In this document: positions 43,101 to 54,300 of the stretch, piece after piece | Layout of the letters: every line of letters starts with the position of its first letter | Numbering within the stretch: position 1 is the first letter of the stretch | Origin: Apostichopus japonicus | Taxonomy: Eukaryota > Echinodermata > Holothuroidea > Aspidochirotida > Stichopodidae | Direction: 5' to 3' | Assembly: GCF_037975245.1 (NCBI RefSeq) | Contig: NC_092578.1 | Location: forward strand, 14,676,321-14,740,320 | Length of the DNA: 64,000 nt | The notes under the pieces: model-generated | Told to the model about the DNA's origin: nothing | Database searches by the model: none | The model's input: only the letters and a program-made list of their open reading frames with translations | Translations under genes and position numbers: made by a program

Positions 43101-43897
43101 AATTTTGCAGCACAGCCTTCTCTTTTGGTTTCTCGATAGGGAAAACTATGAATTCACTCTTACCGACCTTGCAAAATGGTTAGGGGGACGCCAGATTGCA
43201 AAGTCGGCAATGACTAGGCCTATAATACGAATAGCAAAGTCGATAAATTACTATTACGGTCAGATTCGTCCAACACGGAGCCCAAAGCGAATTAATTAAT
43301 CAGGTCAAACATCCGGGTTCTATTCATGCTCAGTTTTGCAATACCGCTCTTATTTTCTTTAGGGGAGGGGGGGAGGCATTTCGAACTGTTCGAGGGGTAT
43401 GGTGATGCACACCCGACAATGATCACACAGTCACGGTCCCGATGCAAGGGGACTGGGGTTGAGAGCGGATCAGTCGTTCGGTAGTTTGGTTTTCGTGCCC
43501 AGGTTCTTTCCTGGGCGACTTTTTCTTAAAAAGTATTTCGAACTGTAGTTTTCATTCTTCTTTTGATCCGTTCTCCAGCTGAACCACCTAGCAGTAACGT
43601 AGAAGGACGAGCTAAATGGAACGCCTGGAATGCAAACAAAGGTAGAGATCAAATCAGTGATACTATTTACCTCTTTTTCTTCTTACTATTTTTGCTAACA
43701 CTGCATGCCTCACAAGCACTTACACTTTGATTCTGCAGTTCTGTGCATAAAACAAACTATAATAATACAATCGGATTTTGTAAAATATTGACAGGTTTTT
43801 TACCCTGAGGCTCTCCTTTCCTTTCTTCGTTTCAGGGAAAGCAACAGACAAAGCTGAAAAGGAGTACGTCGCTTTAGTAAACCAGCTGAAGGCATAG
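32193..43897 (+). CDS. DBI: Acyl-CoA-binding protein (ACBP), gene 2 (paralogue)
   Basis: Four coding exons: 32193-32201 (micro-exon, Met-Pro-Ser), 32818-32935, 43579-43641 and 43836-43897. Together they encode 83 residues with the same intron phases (0, 1, 1) as gene 1, 4.3 kb upstream on the same strand, so this is a tandem duplicate. It reads [20 protein letters not shown], then an [14 protein letters not shown] helix, [13 protein letters not shown], and [11 protein letters not shown]. The acyl-CoA-contacting Tyr/Lys pair, the Lys before W-x-A-W and the last-helix Tyr are kept. The RPGMLDMKG loop of gene 1 is replaced by EPPSSNVEG, the main divergence. It probably works as a cytosolic acyl-CoA carrier, perhaps with altered affinity or tissue use (inference). 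Intron 2 is 10.6 kb and contains a whole receptor gene on the other strand. Splicing across it is inferred from matching phases and family order, not from transcripts. Confidence 0.89.
33000..35390. other. 5' part of ACBP gene 2 intron 2, no feature recognised
   Basis: AT-rich intronic DNA with a few short homopolymer runs. No exon or transposon end could be supported. Confidence 0.4.
35394..42780 (-). CDS. Cys-loop ligand-gated ion channel subunit, nicotinic-receptor-like, short M3-M4 loop
   Basis: Seven exons, minus strand: 42780-42723, 42016-41877, 40692-40648, 40366-40239, 39274-39088, 38002-37627, 35590-35394. They total 1131 nt, i.e. 376 residues plus stop, with phase agreement throughout. 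The 45-nt exon 3 matches the size of the equivalent vertebrate nicotinic exon. Order: hydrophobic signal peptide (1-19); [37 protein letters not shown]; loop-A-like LLWQPELVL; Cys-loop 159-173 ([15 protein letters not shown]); loop B Trp in TTWLYQTGE; loop C SYDCASC at 227-230; M1 about 253-274, M2 about 281-300, M3 about 314-332, M4 about 357-375. Oddities: Cys-x-x-Cys instead of vicinal Cys-Cys, no loop A Tyr, a Lys instead of Glu at M2 -1', and an M3-M4 loop of about 25 residues. It probably forms a pentameric channel at the plasma membrane; ligand and ion selectivity are unknown. The whole gene lies inside ACBP gene 2 intron 2. Confidence 0.88.
36030..36640. repeat. Degenerate tandem array, about 130-140-bp unit
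   Basis: Five diverged units each containing aggtcaaaggtcat-like, ttgtgaaaac and gaagcttggacagat-like segments. The aggtcaaaggtca core recurs near 36037, 36170, 36305, 36445 and 36573. Lies in the last intron of the receptor gene. Confidence 0.8.
37401..37685 (-). repeat. Four in-frame 72-bp copies of the M2 exon 3' end, each with a splice donor
   Basis: The end of receptor exon 6 is repeated four times at a strict 72-bp (24-codon) period. On the minus strand the possible exon ends are 37627, 37555, 37483 and 37411, each followed by gtatgt-type donor sequence. Each copy encodes [10 protein letters not shown], then L-P-S-T-G-Q-P-V-I or a close variant. The reading frame stays open through all four, and every donor has phase 1, matching the next exon at 35590. 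The first copy gives the canonical protein. Copies 1 and 2 are the most alike; copy 3 reads FQYTEQPVI and copy 4 reads LPSAGQAII. Confidence 0.92.
38304..38685. mobile_element. hAT-like MITE family A, copy 4 (inverted)
   Basis: 382 bp, reverse orientation relative to the other copies: begins caagggcgtaggaaccgg and ends ccttcctacgccactg. Flanking 8-mers (acaggaag and actgtacg) match only partly, so this insertion is older or rearranged. In receptor intron 5. Confidence 0.85.
39489..40027 (+). pseudogene. Penelope-like element 3' end, GIY-YIG domain plus hammerhead-like motif
   Basis: The frame 39489-39896 encodes [20 protein letters not shown] and [11 protein letters not shown]. This is the GIY-YIG endonuclease fold start of Penelope-like retroelements with the YVGET motif degraded to HVDET. 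The reverse transcriptase part is missing (5' truncated). About 105 bp after the stop, 40001-40027 reads ctgacga, a GGTCC/GGACC stem, then gaaa, resembling a hammerhead ribozyme core. In receptor intron 4, opposite strand. Confidence 0.72.
40078..40104. repeat. (TA)n microsatellite
   Basis: Short TA run directly beyond the Penelope-like fragment. Confidence 0.9.
43392..43528 (+). repeat. Dispersed about 137-bp repeat, copy 2
   Basis: Same repeat as 28938-29074, here ending 50 bp before ACBP gene 2 exon 3. It is not at the equivalent position in gene 1, so it is a dispersed element rather than part of the gene duplication. Confidence 0.8.
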
Positions 43898-44217
43898 GAT
43901 GGATGTTTAATGTTACATTTAAATGCTACTGTTGCAGATCTTTCATTTGCAGTCGATTGAATGGAGTACAGCACACTCATTACCGATATATTTATGACAA
44001 AATGAAAATGAAATTATTAAATTATGAAATTAATTATATTAATAAGCGCTGAAATATTGGGTTGGGGGGAGGCAAATCAAGGGCTCTCAAGAGCAAGAGG
44101 CCTTTTTGAACAGTTCCCATACCATCTTTGTTATTCAGGTTGTGCCTGAAAAAAAAGGAGTGATGTGGGGATGTTCTAGAGGGCCCTTAGGAGCATTTAG
44201 ACATTGCCTCATGTATC

Positions 44218-45558
44218 CAGGGGCGTATCCAGGATTTTCCAATAGGGGGGGGGGGGCGCCAGGCATGAATGATCGCCGTCCTGGGGGATGGGTCTAAGGG
44301 GAGGGGTGTACAATTTTTGCTTTCGAAGAAGGGCTGAAATGCAAAATGGTGTCATATGCATTGGCGGCGATCCGTACTTCCGAGTGGAGGGGGGGGGGGG
44401 GATATGACCTTGTTGACTATCTTAGCGTAGCGCCACCATGATTTGGCGCGAAGCGTACAAGAAAATTTTGGGATTAACAAACCCTCTAGATGGCCGGAAA
44501 CGGCACTTCCCGAGGTTTCCAAGCGGCATATACCCAACTTTAAAATAGGGATGTCATGTCCGAAATATCTCATAATCAGGATCCAAAATACTTTTTTTTT
44601 AATTTCGGGTGTTATTTTGGGAAAATTGCCCCTGTCAATCTTGTTTCAGGCGCAACGTTAGAATGTTCGAGAGCTCTTTTATATTATTCGATGAAGAAAA
44701 TGGCCTCATGCAGGCTATTATAGGCCTATACACATGCAATACACAATTACACATAGTTAGTTACATTCCTAGGTACCGATTGCTAGGGCATCCAGGTGAA
44801 ACGTGTATTAAGCATTACCCTGGTTACATGAGATTCTCAGCTGTTCGAGGGAACATGTACGTGTGTAGGCCTACTATAGGGCCTATATGAATACTATGAG
44901 GGTGCATATATGTACTATATCAATACCGTGGGCGCAATAATACATTTTGTTGTTATAGGGCCAATGAAGCCTACAGTCAACTATTTTTGCTTTATAAAGA
45001 CGCTTTATTTGAAAAGATCGCACTGCGTTTATGGTAGGCGAGAAATGAAGCTAAAAAAGAGCCGTACATTAACGAAGATGCATAAATGTAGGCATGAAAA
45101 TATTCTTATCCCTGGCATTTGGTGGGGGGGATATGGTGCATTACATCCCCTCCACCCATTTTCATGGGGGGATATATCCCCCCTCCACCCAGGATCGCCG
45201 CCCATGGCCATATGTGATCCATTTTTCGACCTTAATAATAAGCAACATTTCCAGTAAATATGGACACAAAATGCACAATTTAGTATGGCTGGCATGTCAC
45301 TTAGTGTTTATAGTGATAATACAAACACAATTACCATCTATGTTTCTAAAACTATTATGCCGCCGAACTTCGCCAGAACCTTTTTTTGGCAAACAAAAAA
45401 TAAAGCATATAGGAGGGGGGGGGGGGGGTTGAGCGATCACCGACATCTCACATAAAGGTCGTCATCAATTTTTTTTTTTTTTTTGCTAAACTTTTTTTTT
45501 TTTGGTGACGGCCAAAGGGGGGGCGCGCGCCTGTTGCGCCCCCCTGGATACGCCCCTG
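44218..45558. mobile_element. hAT-like element D
   Basis: 1341 bp with perfect 16-bp ends: caggggcgtatccagg at the left, its inverse at the right. A 6-bp direct repeat tgtatc flanks it (44212-44217 and 45559-45564), shorter than the usual 8. No transposase. It contains another element, 44359-45206. Confidence 0.82.
44359..45206. mobile_element. Element E, nested in D and related to element C
   Basis: 848 bp. Ends cattggcggcgatcc and the inverse of catgggcggcgatcc. Flanks gtcatatg and gccatatg agree in 7 of 8 bases. Its segment near 44405-44475 (agcgtagcgccaccatgatt, then tggcgcgaagcgtac) is a diverged reverse complement of the right subterminal part of element C. Confidence 0.78.
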
Positions 45559-46312
45559 TGTATCTGTTGGATATACCCCGCCACTATAAATCAATGTCAG
45601 AGGTAAGGATCGCTACCCAGACTGAGCGTAGGGGTAGGATAGAGGTATAAATTCCAAATAAATTGAAATTAAATAAAAGGTTGTTTATAAACTGTAGAAA
45701 TGTTTATTCGCAGTTTCATATGTCGAAAATAAAATGAAAGTAACGTATCTCTTGTGTTGTTTTTTTTTTCTTTTTTTTCTTTTGTTTCAAATAGCCTCAT
45801 TGTCATCGATAGAGTTTCGACAGGACCTTGATTTAAGTGGTGAAGATTGGGTTGAATCGAATGAAGTGGGTTGGAGTAGGATGAAAGTGAAAACAATAAG
45901 ACAATATGATTGTTTTTCATGGGTCAGTCGAAGTTGAAGCCGACTTCCTTTTACGGGTCCTGAAACACAACAAAGTAGAAAGTGAGAGAATGGACGCCAC
46001 GTAGTCTATATAGCTGCTTAAAATTTAAATTACAGCGACTTTATACTTATGGTGGGGGGGGGGTATTTCTGACACTAATATCCAAGAACAATGGTTATTA
46101 GCATCACCCGTAGTCAATATTTACTAAAGGTGATGCATATGATGTAGCTCAACGAATTGAGGGGTCTGATGAAGAAGGAGCTAGGGAGATAGGTAGGAGG
46201 AAAGACATGTGACATTTCAGAATAATAAGTACAAGAAAAAAATACCGCACAGGAGGACGACTAAATCAACGATACACTTCTAATTAATTGTTTCCTTAAT
46301 AGGGCATTTGTT

Positions 46313-47062
46313 GTGTGCAGCAATTGGTCCTTATTCCATACAGAGGTCTCCAAATTAAAAGAGATTTTATACCATAATGGTTATCCCAGCAGGATTTTGG
46401 AAGAGTGTGTATACAAATTCCTCAATAAGAAACTTAGTTCTGAAGTGGATAATCAGGATAAGGATGATGACAGTAAGTACATGATTACCATTCCATTCAT
46501 AGGTCACCCTTCACTAAATTTCAAGAGATCCTTAACTAAACATTTTAGAGGCGTTAACAAGAAGTGTATTATAGTTTTCAAAACGTTTAAAGTCAGTAAT
46601 TACTTTTCCTTGAAAGATAAGACCCCCATGGCCCTTAAAGCCAATGTCATCTATTCATTTGAAGGTTCCTGTGATAAGAACCAAACTTACATCGGTAAGA
46701 CTAAAAGACATCTGGCTACAAGGGTCAAGGAGCACTTATCTGACAAATCTGCAATCTATGAGCATATCACTCACTGTATAGACTGCCGATCAGCTAACAT
46801 CACCAACTTTAGTGTCATAGACAGCGGCTATACAGACTTTGAAATTAAAATTAAGGAGGCACTGTACATCAAGAAACTTAAACCCGTTTTAAACAATCAA
46901 CTATTTCAACATGGATCGTCATTTATTCTCAACTTATTTTAGAACCTCCTATATCTTTGAACATACATAGTCATCATTAATACTACAACTTTCGCATGCA
47001 CTATACATAAGAGATTATTTTATTATCTATTTCCTGACGAGGAAGATGTGAAATCTTCGAAA
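46313..47062 (+). pseudogene. Penelope-like element 3' end, GIY-YIG domain plus hammerhead-like motif
   Basis: The frame 46313-46942 (209 residues) encodes the C-terminus of a Penelope-like polyprotein: IPFIGHPSLNFKRSLTKHFR (connecting region), ANVIYSFEGSCDKNQTYIGK with TKRHLATRVKEHL (GIY-YIG core with intact YIG), and a helix ending EIKIKEALYIKKLKPVLNNQ. The upstream reverse transcriptase is missing. About 92 bp after the stop, 47034-47062 reads ctgacga, a GAAGAT/ATCTTC hairpin, then gaaa, the same arrangement as at 40001. Confidence 0.82.
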
Positions 47063-48349
47063 ACGTTTGAATATACATTACTATGACTTTCATCAACTGT
47101 TTCGTTTTATTTTGTTCGTTTATCTGGTTCTACAAATGTAAAACTCTTCCTAAATTTTACACTTCTAATCCCTTTCAACTGCATGCCCCAGTCCGTTTAC
47201 ATTGACAACGATACAACATCATAGCACCCAATTGTGATCACACAGGTAGTACCTATTCCGCGAAACCCTGACGGCACAGAAGTTAATCGTATATACCGGT
47301 ATACTGGTCATACTCTCCCCAGGCCAACTATACATAAGGATTAATAGCAAGCGAATATAATCCATGTCTTTCAGTTACGTCACCCAAGGAATAACCTCGA
47401 GAGAAAACCAATCAGTGTGTCAATAGTGTTATAAACTGACTCCATCTTTAGCTCCAGTGCCTTTTAACATGACGACAGCGGCTATCTGATGATGTCTAAC
47501 CAGAGTTTTCCCTTTCGAGCAAATATCCAAATAAAATAAATAGCTAAATTCGAAATTAAATCTAGGTATTTCGACTTGTGTGAGTGGGCTTATGGACGAC
47601 GCAGGAAACATCCAACCAAAGGTGACCATGTTTCGTAACATCTATACCTAATCAGAAAGCAAGTTTAGTAATAATTGAGAATAATTGAGAATATTGAGAA
47701 TGTAAACATGTGATCATGGCGTTGTTAGTTCAAGTTAATTATCGGGGTAGTAATTAAGTGGTAAAAGGTCACTTTTGTGAAGAAAGTCCTATTAAGATAG
47801 AGCCTGGGCACGAAAACCGAAAAACTTGATCCACTCTCATTCCAATGCAACCCGCCACCAACCCCCCCCCCCCCCACAACCCCTTATATCGAGACTGTAA
47901 CAGTATTAAATGATTAAATGCTGAGAAGAGATCTGCACATGGCCCTAATTAAAATGTAGGGAAGAGATCTTACTGCTCAGAAAATAATGAAAGAAAGAGT
48001 AACTACAACAATTAGTCAACCGCGCAATCCCCCAATGTTATTACGTAACTTGAAAATTCTAGGCGCATTCTTTAAGTGCACTCAACCTGTTACACTTAAT
48101 AGTTTACAAGACAGAAACAGTCCATTCGTTTTTGACGTCTCCTAAACGTACTACGTCTTCAGCACGTGGCATTCTGGAACTCACTCCATTTCACCTTCGC
48201 CTTCTCGCATGTGCTCTTCTTCTTCTTCTTGTGAGAAGTTTTTCCGTATGTTTGGCGAGGAATTAATCAGTTACAGCAATAAATTGATATCATATATGTT
48301 TTAGAGGTGTTTCAGTCATTACCTATACGTCCTCATTTTTGAAAATAAA
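47063..48349. other. Upstream region of the LDLa gene
   Basis: No coding region recognised. A C-run and a reverse fragment of the 137-bp dispersed repeat lie near 47803-47880, and (ttc)n at about 48220. No confident promoter element. Confidence 0.4.
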
Positions 48350-51300
48350 ATGAGGATCTTGGTATATTTCCTTTTCTATGTTCTATTAAGCGAGTGCCAT
48401 GGCTGGAAGGAGCCACGCCCGAGTGTGAGTCGTTTCTCCAGACGAATGGGAAATCTGGTAAGTGGTCAACTTAAGCCTAGGAAAAATAGTCATCATCTAT
48501 ATTTAACCTTTTCATAATGACGAAAGGTTTCCATGCTAAGTAAAGACGCCGTTTGGCAAACTTATTTGATAAGAAACGTGGTAATATAGATAGCATAAAT
48601 TACACTTTTATTGCTCTCTAGAGATACTCATTCATATAGCTTTTATGATCAGAAACTTGCTATCATGGTTCACTCCTTAAGATTACGATAAACGATGTAA
48701 TAACTTGGGCTATAAATCTGTCTGTCTGTTGTACTACAATTTCTGTGACGTTATGACTTTCAATTTCATGCTGTTATACTTATTTTGTTCGTGCATGTGT
48801 TCGACGGTGAATAGCATAAAGTGTGTAACTACTCAGAAAGCTATATGGTATATGCTGAGTGTACAGGTGGTCAGACATGCAATGCAAGTGAATGTTTTAG
48901 TCTGCTCACGTATTGGGGCTGGGTGGGTTGGGGGGGGGGTAATCATATTACTTGTTTTAGCACCAAAACGCATAAATCAAATTTTGGAAGAGAAATGAAA
49001 ATTGATATAGGTTTCTCGGTCATTTTTTTGCAAATGACTCTGCTCTAGGTAAAAGGAAAGCATTTGTTCATAACCTTAAAACTTTAAGAATAGCTAAAGA
49101 AGCACCAATGTTATACCAAATATGATAAACAGATCACAAAAGTTGCGTTAAATATTATTTTAGACTGCCACCATTAAAGCAGTATAATTCACCTGAAAAT
49201 GTTAAAGGTCTATTTGACCCTCCTGATCCTTCCCCAGCACCCCCTGCCCTCTCTCACATTGAGAGAACTCTCAAACTCTTCCTTCATAGGGTGGGTATAC
49301 ATGACCATAAGAATGAAACAAGCAATTCAAGTTACGAAACAGCTTCAGTACGTATTGGACCCTACATTTATTCCATTCGAACTCGGTATATCTTCTTAAT
49401 CAGCACAGATAGTAAAATTTAAATTCAATAAATACATACTCAGAGGCGTACTTTGTTTCGAATTTATCTTTCTCTTTGCAGGTACATTCACTTATCGGCA
49501 ACAGCGGAAAACTGTTTTTTGGTAATTCAAAAACAATTCAAGATGGAGGTAATATTCATAAGCTAACGCCCTCGCACTATCCCTTGCCCTCCCCGTTCCT
49601 TCTCCGTCTTCCCGACACACTATCTATATGCGTTAAACCAGAGAGCTGCTCCTTGGTTAAGAGGAATTTATTTTCATCTCTTTGAAGAACCAGGATATAT
49701 AATTAATATGTTGATAAATATGTATTGTTAAACACTAGGCTCAGCTTTACTGTCCAACCAAATCATCTCCTCATTTTGACGTCACATTAGCTGCATATTC
49801 ATAAAATAGTTGAAGTTGTAATGTATTGTGTTAACGCATAATGTTGAACAATGGCGGACAGGCTATAGAAATGTGTTTTGCATACTTTAGATTATGAACA
49901 TTTGAAAACTGTGGCTGCACGTTCAAGTAATACAGATACAACATTGCATCATAACTAAACATGTCTTTCTCATTGTCCAGGAAATTAACAAGATGTTTTT
50001 TATTTCTTTCTTCGTTCTCTTTGAGCGCCTTGCTTGACACCATATCCAACATCCTATCCTTGAATAAATTTCAAAGAATTTACTTTTCGTATATTATGCA
50101 TTACGACAGATTTATTTAACTACGTGACACTTTGTCATACGAGTTCTCCAACTAAATATCATGTTTTAATTGTTTTTATAGTTTGTAGTTTTAATACGTT
50201 CTCATAATTGGTTATTATATATTTCATCCTTCAGGTAATTGCATCTCCGGCTTTCGATGTTACAACGGTACTTGCCTAGATGTAGGTCTAACTTGTGATG
50301 GCGTCGGTGATTGTAGCGGAGCCGAAGACGAAGTTGCCAGTTACTGCGGCATTGAACCAGAGGAGAATTTCTTAAGGATAAGAAGATCTGTGGAAGATAA
50401 CAAAGTATTGAAGGTAAAATAATCCTGAATGATTTTATAATATATCTATACTTGAAATAGTCGTTTTACACACGTTATAGAAATGGATTTGTGTTGATTC
50501 CAGTGGAGGATATTTAGGTTGGGTATCGGGATGGCTTTGATGATGGGGTAGGGGAGGGGTGATTTTAAGGCTTGACCAGGACGGTGACAAATGGTTAAAT
50601 GGTAATCTGCATGGCTAGTAATATTGGTGAGATGGTGAAGATGAGTATGGTGAGTATGGGTCAAACGGGTGAGGTGCCTGGCAAGGATGGTGAGACATTT
50701 AGATAAGATGAAGAGGTCCAGGCCATGATGGAGAGGATTACGGATAGTGGGGTTCGTCTGGATGGTGAAAATGGGTCAAACTAGGAAAGTCAATTTTCAG
50801 GAGGGCGAGGATCTCAGACGGATAGAGGATCGGGGGGGGGGGATCAGGACGGTGGGGGTTGTGGAGATGGTTAATAATAGTTAGGATGGTGCGTTTGGGT
50901 GGAATGGTGTGGATTAGTGGGTTGGTCAGGGTTGTGAGAATAGTCAGATGGTAATATAGTAAGGATTGTTATATGATGACAATGTGCAGGGATGTCAGAA
51001 TCATTGTCTTGATGGTTAGATGTATGCTAAGGAGGGTGGGAATGGTGATGTCCATGATGGCATGCCGCTCAGACTTTGAGAATGTTGAGAAGAAACGTGG
51101 TCAGAATGTTGAGATGGTCGGATGGTGGGGATGACCAGATGGTGAAGATCGTTGCTAGCTAAACTGGTGAGGATAGTCAGAATTCTGGTGGAATGGTATA
51201 AGATGGTGATGCTAAGGAGGATGGTATAAGGATAAACAGGATGATGAGGCTGATTTTAATTGTTGGTTAAGTTGGGTAACAGAGCTGTTTAAGTGAACAA

Positions 51301-54300
51301 ATTGTTCAAAATAGAAGCGGAAGTATTGTCACATGGTTGACTAAGAGGTGACCGTTTTGCAACTGTGGAATCTCGTATCAGTGTGTCCAAGTATATAGAT
51401 GCACGCAATGGCTTAGTAAAATTGACATATAATCATATAAATATTTACATATATTTAATCTTATCTGCTTATATTCATTTTTTGGGTTGGATTGTTACGT
51501 AATTCTAACCATAAAGCATAAATCGGTTAGGACTACGACGTTAATAAATTGTTTGTGATTATTGGCTCTAATAACTAAAATAGTGTAAATGCTATCATTT
51601 ATCAGGAAACTTGGAACCGAATCGGCATGCACCCAGAATCAAGACAAGCCATCTGCAGTAACGTTCAGTTCTGGTGTCCTTCGAATTACAAATGTATTTC
51701 AATAACCAAGGTCTGTGACGGTCACAACGATTGTACACAAAGGGAGGTGAGAAAAAACTTTCACAACTAGTTTCCTTGTAAATTCTTTCACATTTTTACA
51801 TAATTTTGAGGCAGATGATATATGATAACTGTCGTAGATTTGCAGCACTTCATTGATTGCTCTACAACCAATATGGAGCTTTATAACAAGACTGGTGGCG
51901 TTCTCTAATTCCAAAAAGGGTGTAGTCTTATCCATTTTCCCTCCCTGTTCCCTTCACCCCATCCCACTCGCAAATTCCAAATATTACACTAGCATCTAAT
52001 CATGTCAAATTCCTTTAACCATCTCACGTTCCCATAAGTGCCATTTTCGTGATCATGTGAAATAGGACCTAGGAGAGCATGCAGGGTATTTGTACTTTCC
52101 GTCTGCAGTGCAAAGAAAATCATGTATAGTTATTGTAGTGCGCATGCTTTGGTCGCTTTGGTCTGCGTTAAGGGACCGAACTGGCTTCTTCCAAAAACTT
52201 CAAAAAGGGTTGCAGTAACAAAGACCCCTACATTGAATATGAACAACTAACTAACATTGACCTTCGCCACGCACTACAATGACATGTGTTTTTATACAAA
52301 TACAGTTCTAGATGTGAATACCTTGGGGTTGTTTGCAACGACTTCAACTGTCACGTGATCTAGTACAGCATTTACGATCGGTAGAAGATGACCGTTTTAG
52401 ATGCAACCTCTTTTGCGGTTTTGTGGAAGGTTTCTTCAAATAAACATATAAGAGTTGGCATTATAATTAGTCATATGATCTATATTGTTATCGATGTTGT
52501 TGTTGTTGTTGATGTGTTTGCAGGATGAAGAGAATTGTCCATTTGTTACGTGTCCAGACGGATATGAAAGATGCAGTGGCGGGAAATGCATTCCATTTTA
52601 CTGGATTTGTGACGAGATCCGTGACTGCCCGTCGGGTTTTGATGAAACCAATTTCGACTGTGCCACTCGAAGTTGCAAGGTCGGCCAATTTAGGTGTACC
52701 ACAGGTAAGAGATTACAAGTTCAGGATTTTTGTGTTGGATTTAGAAAGTTTTCGAATATTTTAAGATTGGAATTTCACAAGTTATACCTCGATTGTTAAA
52801 GTAACGCTACATTTCAAACTAAAGTGGGAGCAGGAGGAGGAGGGGGGGGGGGGGCGTTTGCATGTTTTTCAATGTGCTGTCTTGATATCAAAATTTCAGA
52901 ATCAAACAACATCTTTACGAATAAAAAGTGATAATAACTCTGGAAACTATTAGTCTGTTCACTTTGATCAAAAGTAATATTACAAGGTTACAATTGTATT
53001 TACAAGTTAGAGGGTTTGACGTATCGTTAGAGGACCTGACCTTATGCTCAAACAGCGAGTTAGTTTTCCGTTGTCCAGTATTTTTTTCAGTATCACAGTT
53101 ATGTAAAAATTACGTTAACAAAAAACCTACACATGATTGTTTTGCATCGTATTGTAAGGAACCGTGAAATTTGCAAAATGTGGGATTACTGTCACAAGAG
53201 GATGGGGGGGGGGGGGTCGGGAACCCCCCTCCGACCGCCTGGCTGCGTTGTTAGCTGTGTTTACTACATGAGCAATGTTTCAGTTACAAGCGTTCTAACC
53301 AGGGATTTCTACTAGTTTTATAACTTTTTATGTTAAAATAATTTAGTAAGCTATAGGGCGTTCCTTAGAAGTGAAGTAAGCTTAGCTCGAACGAAACAAT
53401 TTATTCACCTCAACACCCAGACGGAGGGTGCTCACACCAATTTTAAAATTACTTTTTTCTTGTATATTGGTGATGAATTGTATTACTTTCGATATTTTAA
53501 TAGTTGGCTTAGCACACATTATAACTGCAGTTAGGCATATATTTAAGAACAAATCCGAAAGAAAATACATTTCCATGAACAACGGACATTACGTATTTTT
53601 CACCGAAACATAACCTTAACAAACAGCAACATCTCCATATTGATATTTACAAGGATAGGTGTCGATTATTGGGTTCTTTGCATGTGAAGGTCTAGTCGAA
53701 GAAGCAGAAACGATCTGTGTGATAATGGTCACATCTACATGGGACCATATTCAAACGCTATAGTACAACTCGTATCACGTCATATACCACGTTTGGAAGC
53801 AGTCGTAGTGCTGTGAAGCGGGACTTGAATGTAAAGTATAGCATAAAATTATCCCTACCTATTAACAGATCAGTCCATTATATCTTTTCGTCATCTCATT
53901 ACAGGCGCCTGTCTTCCAGGACACTTCCGATGTGACGGACAGTTCGACTGTCAAAGTGGGGAGGATGAAAACATCTGTGATTTGGATGCCCAATGTGACG
54001 GAAATGGGTTTCTTTGTACAGACGGGTCGGCGTGCATTTCTGAGGTAAAGTTTTACAAATTAATTTACTATAGGGTGGCTATAGCGTTACGTGACGTCTG
54101 GTTGCCGCAGTAAACCATTTTACACCGTGGAAGGCGGGAAAGCGATGGTGGGAAACAGACGATGGAGGGGAAAGAGTGGGTATTGGGGCTGGGATGTGGG
54201 AAGGGTAATAAATGTGGTGGGAGAAGAGTGGGTGGGACGGGAAGAAGACAGCAGTTTATACTGAACATGATAAATCCGGGTATTATGGCAATTAACCACC

